Assembly (NCBI RefSeq): GCF_036227565.1
Contig: NZ_CP109460.1
Location: 7,502,001-7,566,000, forward strand
Direction of reading: 5' to 3'
Length of the DNA: 64,000 nt
DNA from: Streptomyces sp. NBC_01454
GTDB taxonomy: Bacteria; Actinomycetota; Actinomycetes; Streptomycetales; Streptomycetaceae
Shown: positions 7,749 through 15,236 of the stretch, one piece after another
Numbering within the stretch: the first letter of the stretch is position 1
How the letters are laid out: each line of letters begins with the position of its first letter
Notes under the pieces: model-generated
The model's database searches: none
What the model saw: only the letters and a program-made list of their open reading frames with translations
What the model was told of the DNA's origin: nothing
Program-made: the position numbers and the translations under genes

Positions 7749-8615
7749 GTGAGCCTGACCCTCGATCTGTCCGGACAGCTCGCCGTGGTCACCGGCGGCA
7801 CCCGGGGCGTCGGCGCCGGCATCGCCCGCGCCTTCCTGCGGGCCGGCTCCGACGTCGTGATCTGCGCCCGCCGGCCACCGGACAGCCCCGTCACGGCGGC
7901 CGGCCGCAGCGCCCGTTTCCACCCCCTCGACCTGCGCGAACCCGACGCCGTCCAGGAGTTCTTCACCCGCGTCGCGGCGGCGCACGGCCGGCTGGACTGC
8001 CTGGTGAACAATGCCGGCGGCACGCCCTACGGGCTGCTCGGCCAGACGGACGCCGCCCGGCACGCCCGGGTCGTCGCCCTCAACCTCCTCGCGCCGCTGA
8101 CCGCCTCGCTCGCCGCGTACGAGGTGATGCGGCAGCAGCCGGCCGGGGGTGCGGTCATCATGATCGGCAGCGTCAGCGGCACCCGCCCGTCGCCCGGCAC
8201 CGCCGCCTACGGCGCGGCCAAGGCGGGGCTGGAGAACCTCGCCCGCTCCATGGCCGTCGAATGGGCCCCCCGGATCCGCGTCAACACCCTCGTCCTCGGC
8301 ATGGTGCGCACCGAACTGGCCGCCCTGCACTACGGGGACGAGGCGGGCATCGCCGCGGTCGGCGCCACCGTCCCGGCCGGCCGGCTCGCCGAACCCGCCG
8401 AGATCGGCGACGCTTGCGTCTTTCTCGCCTCCGACCGCGCCGCCTATCTGACCGGCGCCAGCCTGCTCGTCCACGGCGGCGGAGAGCGCCCCGCCTTCCT
8501 CGACGCGGCCACCGTCAACCACCCCACCACCACGGGAGCCGGCCCGCCCCGGCAGCCGACCGGCCCCCCGACGACGAGCCCCCTCACCGGTACCGAAGCC
8601 GCCAAGGAGAACTGA
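7749..8615 (+). CDS. SDR oxidoreductase, HIP cluster (Rv3549c-like)
   Basis: A 288-residue classical SDR. The cofactor motif is TGGTRGVGAGIA, followed by NNAGG, IGSVSG, YGAAKAG with the Tyr-x-x-x-Lys pair, and FLASDRAAYLTGASL. About 40 residues at the C-terminus are Pro/Thr-rich and extend past the usual SDR end; they look like a disordered tail. The GTG start is preceded by GGGAGGGTGCC. It shares the divergent KstR2-like operator with echA20 and is followed after one base by another SDR. In mycobacteria two SDRs (Rv3548c, Rv3549c) sit next to echA20; their exact step is not settled, so no substrate is proposed. Confidence 0.8.
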   Translation: MSLTLDLSGQLAVVTGGTRGVGAGIARAFLRAGSDVVICARRPPDSPVTAAGRSARFHPLDLREPDAVQEFFTRVAAAHGRLDCLVNNAGGTPYGLLGQTDAARHARVVALNLLAPLTASLAAYEVMRQQPAGGAVIMIGSVSGTRPSPGTAAYGAAKAGLENLARSMAVEWAPRIRVNTLVLGMVRTELAALHYGDEAGIAAVGATVPAGRLAEPAEIGDACVFLASDRAAYLTGASLLVHGGGERPAFLDAATVNHPTTTGAGPPRQPTGPPTTSPLTGTEAAKEN

Positions 8616-8616
8616 G

Positions 8617-9528
8617 ATGACCGGAATCTGCGCCGGACGGGTCGCCGTCGTCACCGGAGCCGGCCGCGGCCTGGGCCGGGCCCATGCGCTGGCCCTCGCC
8701 GCGGAGGGCGCCCAGGTCGTGGTGAACGACCTCGGGGTGGCCGCCGACGGCGCCGGCGCCTCGGCCGGCCCGGCCCAGCGGGTCGCCGACGAGATCCACG
8801 CGCACGGCGGCCGGGCCGTCGCCCACAGCGGCGACATCACCACCACCGACGGCGCCGCCTCCCTGGTCGCCACCGCCCTCGACACCTTCGGCCGGCTCGA
8901 CACCCTCGTGAACAACGCCGGGTTCCTGCGCGACCGGATGCTCGTCAACCTCGACGAGGACGACTGGGACGCCGTCATCCGCGTCCACCTCAAGGGCCAC
9001 TTCCTCCCGCTGCGGCACGCCGCGGCGCACTGGCGGGCCGAGGCCAAGTCCGGCCGCACTCCCGCCGCCCGCGTCATCAACACCGCGTCGGGCGCCGGGC
9101 TGCTCGGCAGCGTCGGGCAGGGCAACTACTCCGCCGCCAAGGCCGGCATCATCGGCCTCACCCTCGTCGCCGCCGCCGAAATGGCCCGCTACGGCGTCCA
9201 GATCAACGCCCTCGCGCCGGCCGCCCGCACCCGGATGACCGAGAGGACCTTCGCCGCGACGATGGCGGCCCCGGCCGACGGGGAGTTCGACGCGATGGCC
9301 CCGGAGAACGTCTCCCCGCTGGTGGTCTGGCTGTCCTCCGCCGACTGCGCCGGCGTCACCGGCCGGGTCTTCGAGGCCGAGGGGGGCCGGATCACGGTGA
9401 TGGAGGGCTGGCGCCCCGGTCCCACCGAGGACCGGGGGAGCCGCTGGACGCCGGCCGGGGCGGGCGAGGCCGCCCGCCGGCTGCTGGCCGCCGCCGAGGA
9501 GCCCGGACCGGTCTACGGCGCGCGGTGA
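8617..9528 (+). CDS. SDR oxidoreductase, HIP cluster (Rv3548c-like)
   Basis: A 303-residue SDR of the longer type. TGAGRGLGRAHALALA is the cofactor loop. It is followed by VNDLGVAADG, NNAGFLRDRMLVNLDEDDW, NTASGAGLLGSVGQGNYSAA (with Tyr-x-x-x-Lys) and the C-terminal VFEAEGGRITVMEGWR. That arrangement is typical of actinobacterial Rv3548c-like enzymes and of the peroxisomal MFE-2 dehydrogenase module. Its ATG is one base after the previous stop, so the two SDRs are co-transcribed. It likely oxidises a hydroxyacyl or ring hydroxyl intermediate of steroid breakdown; the substrate is inferred only from position. Confidence 0.85.
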   Translation: MTGICAGRVAVVTGAGRGLGRAHALALAAEGAQVVVNDLGVAADGAGASAGPAQRVADEIHAHGGRAVAHSGDITTTDGAASLVATALDTFGRLDTLVNNAGFLRDRMLVNLDEDDWDAVIRVHLKGHFLPLRHAAAHWRAEAKSGRTPAARVINTASGAGLLGSVGQGNYSAAKAGIIGLTLVAAAEMARYGVQINALAPAARTRMTERTFAATMAAPADGEFDAMAPENVSPLVVWLSSADCAGVTGRVFEAEGGRITVMEGWRPGPTEDRGSRWTPAGAGEAARRLLAAAEEPGPVYGAR

Positions 9529-9562
9529 CGGGGCGGGCCGGAAGCCCGGCCGGGCGCTTCCC

Positions 9563-9581
9563 GCCGCCGGCGTCCGGCGGC
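9563..9581. terminator. hairpin between convergent genes
   Basis: GCCGCCGG, a CGT loop and CCGGCGGC form a perfect 8-bp stem. It lies between the end of the SDR gene and the end of the glycosylase gene. It can serve both strands; no T-tract is present, as is common in Streptomyces. Confidence 0.5.
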
Positions 9582-9622
9582 CACCGCCCGGCGGTCCCAC
9601 GGCGCCCGGACCCGGTGGGCCC

Positions 9623-10414
9623 TCAGCCGCCCCGATGCTCCAGCCCCGCGAGTCCGGCGGCCCGCGCGAGCAGTTCGACGAGCATGTCGAAGGTGAGCCG
9701 GCCGGTGAACGTATTGCGCTGGCTGGGGTGGTAGCTCCCCAGCACCTGCAGTTCCCGCCGGCTCCGCGTCGCCGGCAGGGGCAGCCGCACGCCGTGGCCG
9801 AACGCGGGCCGGGGACGCGGCAGCGGCCACCCCGCCTCGCCGAGTACGGGCAGCAGCGCCTGCCAGCCGAAGGCGCCCAGCACCAGGACCGCACGCAGGT
9901 GGGGGCTGAGGAGTTCCAGCTCCGCCGCCAGCCATGGCCGGCAGGTGCGGCGCTCGTCGGGCGTCGGCTTGTTCTCCGGCGGAGCGCAGTGGACCGGCGA
10001 GGTGACCCGTACCCCGTACAGCTCCAGGCCATCGCCGCGGTGCGTCGCGGTGGGCCGGGAGGCGAGGCCGACGGCATGCAGCGCCGCGAACAGGAAGTCG
10101 CCGGAGGCGTCCCCGGTGAACATCCGGCCGGTGCGGTTGCCGCCGTGCGCGGCCGGCGCCAGCCCGACGACGGCCAGTGCCGCGTCCGGCGGCCCGAACC
10201 CCGGGACGGGGCGCGCCCAGTACTCCCAGTCCCGGAAGGCCGCACGTGGCTGTGCGCCGGTCTGCTCGCGCCAGGCCACCAGCCGGGGGCAGGCCCGGCA
10301 CCGGATCAGCTGCGCGTCGAGCTCCGCGAGCCCGCCGCACCGCCCCGCGTGGTAGGCCGGAAAGGCGGCCTCGTCGTCGCCCGGCGGTGTCTGCGACGCT
10401 CCGGTCTCGTCCAT
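9623..10414 (-). CDS. family 5 uracil-DNA glycosylase (UdgB type)
   Basis: A 263-residue base-excision repair enzyme. CRACPRLVAWRE near residue 40 holds two cysteines of the Fe-S cluster typical of family 4/5 glycosylases. The active-site region VGLAPAAHGGNRTGRMFTGD has Ala rather than Gly-Glu or Asp at the catalytic position, as in family 5. HCAPPENKPTPDE and the DNA-intercalation motif GSYHPSQRNTFTG are also present. Family 5 removes uracil, hypoxanthine and other deaminated bases, which suits GC-rich DNA prone to cytosine deamination. It appears monocistronic. An interesting coincidence is a predicted nucleic-acid deaminase toxin a few kilobases away. Confidence 0.9.
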   Translation of the reverse strand: MDETGASQTPPGDDEAAFPAYHAGRCGGLAELDAQLIRCRACPRLVAWREQTGAQPRAAFRDWEYWARPVPGFGPPDAALAVVGLAPAAHGGNRTGRMFTGDASGDFLFAALHAVGLASRPTATHRGDGLELYGVRVTSPVHCAPPENKPTPDERRTCRPWLAAELELLSPHLRAVLVLGAFGWQALLPVLGEAGWPLPRPRPAFGHGVRLPLPATRSRRELQVLGSYHPSQRNTFTGRLTFDMLVELLARAAGLAGLEHRGG

Positions 10415-10434
10415 TCCTCCACGCTAGAGGACCG

Positions 10435-10476
10435 CGGCCGTGTCATGTCCGGTGCTGCCGCCGGGAGACACGGCCG
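10435..10476 (-). terminator. hairpin downstream of the flavin-binding gene
   Basis: CGGCCGTGTC at 10435 and GACACGGCCG ending at 10476 form a perfect 10-bp stem around a GC-rich loop. It lies just 3' of the gene that ends at 10483 on the minus strand and before the glycosylase start. Confidence 0.6.
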
Positions 10477-10482
10477 GGCGGG

Positions 10483-11187
10483 TCAGACGGGGGCGCCCGG
10501 TCCGGGGCGGCCGGCCGGGGACGCGGCGCGGCCGGCGAGATGCGCCGGAGGCGCGAGGTCCGCGGGGAGTGCGGGGTCCGGTTCGAGTGGACCCCAGGCG
10601 GTGTGCAGGGGCAGTACACCGGCCCACAGGCCGAGTTCGGCGTCCGCGCCGTCGCCGTCGTCCGGCGGTCCCGTCCGGATCTTCACGGACGCCTCGTCGA
10701 GGGAGAGGGCGAGCAGCGCCGTGGCGGCGAGCTCCTTGCGGCTCGGGCGCCGGGCGTAGTCCCACTGGCCCGGCGCCGCCTGTTCGGTCAGACAGCGCAG
10801 ACCGGCGAGCTTCTCCTCCGGGTCGGTGACCGGGCGGGGCGTGCCGAACACCATCGCGCTGCGGTAGTTGACCCCGTGCTCGAACACGGAGCGGGCCAGC
10901 ACCAGCCCGTCGACATGCGTCACCGTGACACACACGCCCGCGCCGGGCGAGGCGGTCAGGCTGCGACTGGCGACCGACCCGTGGAAGTACAGCGTGTCGC
11001 CGTCCGCGCCGTAGACCGTGGGTACCACCATCGGCGTGCCGTCCACGAGCACACCGAGGTGGCACAGAAAGCCGGCGGCCAGTACGTCATCGAGTGCGGC
11101 ACGGTCGAGGCTGCCCTGCTCACGCAGCCGGCGGTGACGGGTGCGCGCGGTCTCCGGCAGCGTCCGGCCGGGCGAGGGGGAGGTCAT
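10483..11187 (-). CDS. pyridoxamine 5'-phosphate oxidase-like flavin-binding protein
   Basis: About 234 residues with the split-barrel FMN/F420-binding fold. LAAGFLCHLGVLVDGTPMVVPTVYG is followed by DTLYFHGSVASRSL, VCVTVTHVDGLVLARS and NYRSAMVFGTPRPV. This is the Pyridox_ox_2 pattern often annotated as a nitroimidazole-resistance-like or flavin-nucleotide-binding protein. The C-terminal 40 residues are Pro/Ala-rich and probably disordered. I preferred the ATG at 11187 because GGAAGGG is better spaced; a GTG lies at 11190. The substrate is unknown. It stands alone between hairpins, so it is probably a single-gene unit. Confidence 0.75.
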   Translation of the reverse strand: MTSPSPGRTLPETARTRHRRLREQGSLDRAALDDVLAAGFLCHLGVLVDGTPMVVPTVYGADGDTLYFHGSVASRSLTASPGAGVCVTVTHVDGLVLARSVFEHGVNYRSAMVFGTPRPVTDPEEKLAGLRCLTEQAAPGQWDYARRPSRKELAATALLALSLDEASVKIRTGPPDDGDGADAELGLWAGVLPLHTAWGPLEPDPALPADLAPPAHLAGRAASPAGRPGPGAPV

Positions 11188-11326
11188 CACGGCCCTTCCG
11201 AGGGGTGCGGGTGACGGGCTGGGGCACCACCACGGCGGCGCGGCCCCCCAGGGACCCGCCGACTACCGGGGCACCCAGCCCTGGCTCCGGATTCTACTGA
11301 TCCCATGCTCGCCTGTGCCAGATCAC

Positions 11327-11369
11327 GCGGGAATCCGTTGTCGCGATCTCGCGAATCAACGAATTCCGC
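11327..11369 (-). terminator. long imperfect dyad after the toxin-immunity unit
   Basis: A left arm at 11327-11346 pairs with a right arm at 11349-11369, with GGAAT.CGTTG against CAACGAATTCC and an inner TCGCGA/TCGCGA pair; two bases are bulged. It lies 40 bases past the stop of the minus-strand SUKH gene and is the likely terminator of that operon. Confidence 0.55.
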
Positions 11370-11409
11370 ACCTTGGGGGGCGTGGGGCCGGGACCCCGTC
11401 CGCCCTCGG

Positions 11410-12429
11410 TCAGAGCAACCCGTCCCACATCTGTTCCACGATCATGGCCCACCAGCGGGCGGGCCCGGACAGGCTCTGGGGGTCGAGCACGGCCAGATCC
11501 TGCTGGAAGCGTGCGGTGTCCTGGGCGGCGGCGGCCGGGCTCAGCCCGCGCCGCGGTGCCCAGCGCTGCTTCAACAGGGCGAGACAGCGGGCGAAGGACT
11601 GCAGGTCGGAATTGACGAACGACGCCCAGCCCGAACGGAGTTCGACGGCCCACACCTTGCCCGTCTCCGGCTCGACGCAGATTTCCCGCCCGAAGTCCTC
11701 GCCGATCCGGAGGTAGTCGTAGGAGTCGTAGAACTCCTTGAGGTGCGGCTTGAGGGGGTCGCCACTCTGCTCGGCCCAGGCCGGCAGATCCACCGCGGCC
11801 GGAGACGTGGGCGCCATCCGGAAGAAGGGCGCGAACTCGGACGGCAGCCCGGTCCGGGTGAGGGCATCGACCGCGGACGCGGGCAGCGCGGTGTCCGCGA
11901 GCTCCTCCGCGCCGCGCCGCAGGACGGCCTGCGCGCCGAACGCGTCGAGCACCTCGCCGCGGGCCGCGGCGGGATCGGCGGACACCGCGGCCGCCGCACC
12001 CTCCGGCCGGGGCGGCAGAGGCAGCCGGCCGGGCCGGGCGGCGAGCGGCTTCCCCTCACGCCGGGCCAGGCCGGCGGCGTGCTCATACAGCTTCTCCTGG
12101 CCCTTGGCCCGGGACCGGGCGTCCGTGCCGTAATCCACGGTGTGGCTGACCTGCACCCGTGGCCAGGAGCGGGAGATCAGCGCGGCACAATTTCCGCCGG
12201 GCAGCGCGCACGCCTGCAATTCGGTGTAGAGCTCCAGCACGTCCTCGGGACGGATGCCCGACTGCGCGAGGTGGTCGGCCAACTGCCATTCGGGGTGCGG
12301 GCGTCCCGGACCGCTGCGGGCCAGTTGCGTGTGCTCCGCGCCCTCGCCGTCGCGGTACCGGCACACCGCGGTGTACCCGAGGCCGGTGCCCAGCGGGGCC
12401 CCGCCGGCGTTCGTGTGATTGCTGCTCAT
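11410..12429 (-). CDS. deaminase-like domain fused to SUKH-type immunity domain
   Basis: A 339-residue protein. The N-terminal third has a zinc-deaminase-like signature: His45-Pro-Glu47 in RPHPEWQLADHL, then Cys74 and Cys81 in QACALPGGNCAAL. This resembles the XOO_2897-type nucleic acid deaminases of polymorphic toxin systems. After a Pro/Ala linker, the C-terminal part (from about residue 180, LTRTGLPSEFAPFFRMAP onward, ending in EQMWDGLL) looks like a SUKH-4 immunity domain. The ATG at 12429 was chosen over a TTG two codons earlier. As the last gene of a three-gene unit after the toxin, it probably acts as immunity. Whether its deaminase half is active, a decoy or a remnant is unknown. Confidence 0.65.
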   Translation of the reverse strand: MSSNHTNAGGAPLGTGLGYTAVCRYRDGEGAEHTQLARSGPGRPHPEWQLADHLAQSGIRPEDVLELYTELQACALPGGNCAALISRSWPRVQVSHTVDYGTDARSRAKGQEKLYEHAAGLARREGKPLAARPGRLPLPPRPEGAAAAVSADPAAARGEVLDAFGAQAVLRRGAEELADTALPASAVDALTRTGLPSEFAPFFRMAPTSPAAVDLPAWAEQSGDPLKPHLKEFYDSYDYLRIGEDFGREICVEPETGKVWAVELRSGWASFVNSDLQSFARCLALLKQRWAPRRGLSPAAAAQDTARFQQDLAVLDPQSLSGPARWWAMIVEQMWDGLL

Positions 12430-12492
12430 CTGCAAGAGTCCCTTTTACCCGTGGTCGTGCAGCCCTCGCCGGCCGGCGACCGCCCGTGCGCG

Positions 12493-15225
12493 CTATTCGA
12501 GAAGGTACGTGCTGTCACTGACGAGCTGCGGCCACATCGTGGTCAGCGAGCCCTTCACCGGCCGGCGTGTACACGCGGGATCGATACGGCCGAGCCGGCG
12601 CAGCACGTGGTCCCGGAACTCCCGCTCCTCCTTCTCGTCCCGGCCGTTCGAGGCGACGACGGCCTTCAGCGCGACCGTCCAGCAGCGCAGAAACGCATCC
12701 AGCGAGCTGTTCACCAGGCAGACGAACGCCCCGCCGTTGGCGAGCATGACGCGCCCGGTGCCGTGCTCGACGCAGAGTTGGGTGCTGTCGTCGCCCACGT
12801 AGCCGAGGACGGAGGCCGCCACACGGTCACTCGCGGCGTGCCCGTCGGCGTCGCCGTCCCCGCCGCCGGTGCGCGGCAGCGTGGGCACGAACCGGTCCAG
12901 ACCCTCGAACCAGAACTCGGCGGCCGGCAGGCCGACCTCGGTGAGCAGCCGCGCGGTGTCCGGGAGCGAGGCCAGCGGACCGAGTCGTTCCGGATCGGCC
13001 CGGACCGGCCGGCCGACCACGGAGAACAGCGGTGCCAGCAGCTCAGGGGTCAGCTCGCCGCCCCCGTAGAGCGCGTCGTCCACGCTCCACCACGACGAGA
13101 GCGCGCGCGGACGCGGCGGCAGCGCCCGCTCTCCCGGCCGGCCCTGCGCGACCTCGATGAGCATCATCCCGCTGCGTCCGAGCAGCAACGCACGCTCCGA
13201 GGGCAGCGGATGGACCTCGCCCACGTGCCCTTCGGGGCACACCAGCGCCGTGGCGTCGGGGGACTCCTCGCCGGCCGGCCGCACCCCGACCCATGCGTCG
13301 AGTTCGTCCAGCACGACTTCCATCGGCCCGGCAGCCGCACCACCGCTCTTGGACGGTTCCTCGGACACGTCCGGCGGCTCCGTGGACGATTCCCCCACGG
13401 GCGTCCCGTCCGCGAGCGTCCACCACTGGTAGCGCCCGCTCAGCTCACTGCGGGTACAGAACTGCTGCCCGCCCTCGACGCTGCGCCAGCCGTGCAGCCC
13501 GACCGGGCCGGGCCATGCGCCGTCGAACTCCGCGGGCTCGAAAGCACCCAGCGGCCGCCAGTGCGACCAGAGGGTGCGCCAGATCCGGGGGACTCCGGCC
13601 CGCAGCAGCCAGTCCGCCAACTCGTGGTCGCCACAGACCGACGCGGTGAGCCCCAGACGCGAGGCGTGCTCCGACACATGACCGGTGCGCGGCCCCACGT
13701 AGAGCCGCGAGGCCTGCCCGAGGGCGCGCCGACGGGCCCGCAGGTCCGGCCGCGGCGACCGGCCGGCGTGGCCGTCCGCATCGTCGAAGGACGGCAGATC
13801 CACGAGGAACGCCAGGGCGGGATCGGCGAGGACGTCGTCGAGCACGCCCCCCGCGGCCGCATGAGCCAGACCGGGCCCCAGCACATAGCGGGCCTCCGGC
13901 GAGAGCGGTTCCGCTCCGGCAGCAGCGCGTTCCGCCTCCGTGAGCACCGCACGGGGGGCGAGCGCCGTGGCGACCTTCCGTTGCAGCTCGGGGAGCGCGG
14001 CCCCGTAGGACCTGCGGGCCGCGGCGGCCAGAGCGGTGTCACGCAGCCGCAGATGGCGCACCCGGCCGGGGCCCGAGGGGGATTCCGTGCGGGGCTCCGG
14101 GGATTCCGTGCCGGGCCGGGCGGCAGGTGCGTTGTCGGGGCCGGTCGTGACGAACTCCTCTGGGCCCGTCGTGACGAACTCCTCCGCGATGTAGGCGGTC
14201 GTCGCGGCCACGACCCGGGTGAGCGCTTCTTCGGACGTCGGCCGGCCGCTGAGCGCCGAGACCGCACGCGCGGCGAGCGAGACGGGCATCCCCGCGTCGC
14301 CCTCGGCCAGCACCACCGGGGTGAGCGCCAGCCCCACCTCGTCGGCGGCCTCCCCGAAGGAGGACAGGTAAAAGCGCCAGGCGTCCTCCAGCGACGTCGG
14401 CAGCGGCGCCGACGCGTCCGGGACCCAGGGCTCTTCCCGCGCCCGCAGGTCCATGGACAGCGTTTCCGCGAGCAGGAAGTTGGGCCAGGCACTGGCGGTG
14501 ACGGCGTCGGCGGCGGCGTCGGCCGCGGCGTCCTCCCCCTCGTAGGCGGAGCCCGCCACGGACACCAGATCACGGACCCACGCGCGGAACGCGGTGCGGT
14601 CCGGCGCGAAGGCGGCACTGTCCAGATCGATCAGGGCGTGCGCGGGCAACTTGGCCCGCCGCACCAGGCGTTCGGCCTGTGCCCTCGGCAGGTCGAGCAG
14701 GATCCGGACCGGTTCGGCGCCGTTGTCCAGCCGCTTGCGGGTCACACCGCCCGGCTGCACCAGCGGCAGCAGCACGTCCTCGGTCAGCTGGTCGGGCACC
14801 CGGCTCAGCGACGTACGGCCGGCCAGCGCGGTGTCCAGCAGCGCCACCGTGAACGGGGTGCCACGGCGCTTGGCCGCCCGGTACAACGAGGGCGTGGGGA
14901 GCCACATCCCGGCCGGGAAAGGGCCGTCGGGCGCACTGCCCGGCAGCAGCGCCTGCTCGATCTCCGCCTGGATCTCGCGCTGCGTGCGGCCCCGTGTCTC
15001 CAGTACGAGGTCGAAGGCGTTGGGCGGCACGGGCGGCGCGACGGACGGATCGACGAACGCCCGGGCGTCCGCGTCGGCCGCCATGGCCAGCCAGGCCATC
15101 AGCCAGCTCTTACCGCAGCCGGCATCGCCCGTGACGATGCGCACATGGTCGTCAGGTGCCTCCGAGGAGAGCCACGAGACCAGCGAATGTGCGGCGCTTG
15201 AGCGGCCTACCAGGCGAAATTCCAT
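12493..15225 (-). CDS. P-loop ATPase fused to SUKH-4 immunity domain
   Basis: A 910-residue protein. Residues 33-40 form a Walker A loop, GDAGCGKS, within IVTGDAGCGKSWLMAWLA. About 300 residues of AAA/STAND-like ATPase follow, then a long Ala/Glu-rich helical middle. From about residue 690, LLTEVGLPAAEFWFEGL and ending in WPQLVSDSTYLLE, the sequence looks like a SUKH-4 domain, with the characteristic YVGDDSTQLCVEHGTGRVML stretch. SUKH proteins are immunity factors for contact or secreted toxins. The start lies 11 bases after the toxin stop, so the genes are co-transcribed. The ATPase part could drive toxin disassembly or sense invasion; that is inference. Confidence 0.7.
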   Translation of the reverse strand: MEFRLVGRSSAAHSLVSWLSSEAPDDHVRIVTGDAGCGKSWLMAWLAMAADADARAFVDPSVAPPVPPNAFDLVLETRGRTQREIQAEIEQALLPGSAPDGPFPAGMWLPTPSLYRAAKRRGTPFTVALLDTALAGRTSLSRVPDQLTEDVLLPLVQPGGVTRKRLDNGAEPVRILLDLPRAQAERLVRRAKLPAHALIDLDSAAFAPDRTAFRAWVRDLVSVAGSAYEGEDAAADAAADAVTASAWPNFLLAETLSMDLRAREEPWVPDASAPLPTSLEDAWRFYLSSFGEAADEVGLALTPVVLAEGDAGMPVSLAARAVSALSGRPTSEEALTRVVAATTAYIAEEFVTTGPEEFVTTGPDNAPAARPGTESPEPRTESPSGPGRVRHLRLRDTALAAAARRSYGAALPELQRKVATALAPRAVLTEAERAAAGAEPLSPEARYVLGPGLAHAAAGGVLDDVLADPALAFLVDLPSFDDADGHAGRSPRPDLRARRRALGQASRLYVGPRTGHVSEHASRLGLTASVCGDHELADWLLRAGVPRIWRTLWSHWRPLGAFEPAEFDGAWPGPVGLHGWRSVEGGQQFCTRSELSGRYQWWTLADGTPVGESSTEPPDVSEEPSKSGGAAAGPMEVVLDELDAWVGVRPAGEESPDATALVCPEGHVGEVHPLPSERALLLGRSGMMLIEVAQGRPGERALPPRPRALSSWWSVDDALYGGGELTPELLAPLFSVVGRPVRADPERLGPLASLPDTARLLTEVGLPAAEFWFEGLDRFVPTLPRTGGGDGDADGHAASDRVAASVLGYVGDDSTQLCVEHGTGRVMLANGGAFVCLVNSSLDAFLRCWTVALKAVVASNGRDEKEEREFRDHVLRRLGRIDPACTRRPVKGSLTTMWPQLVSDSTYLLE

Positions 15226-15236
15226 GGTGCGCAACC

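Noticed and set aside
11305..15201. Long plus-strand open frame over the immunity genes
   Set aside because: It has no domain and mirrors the GC-rich codon pattern of the minus-strand genes, whose products have clear P-loop and SUKH motifs.
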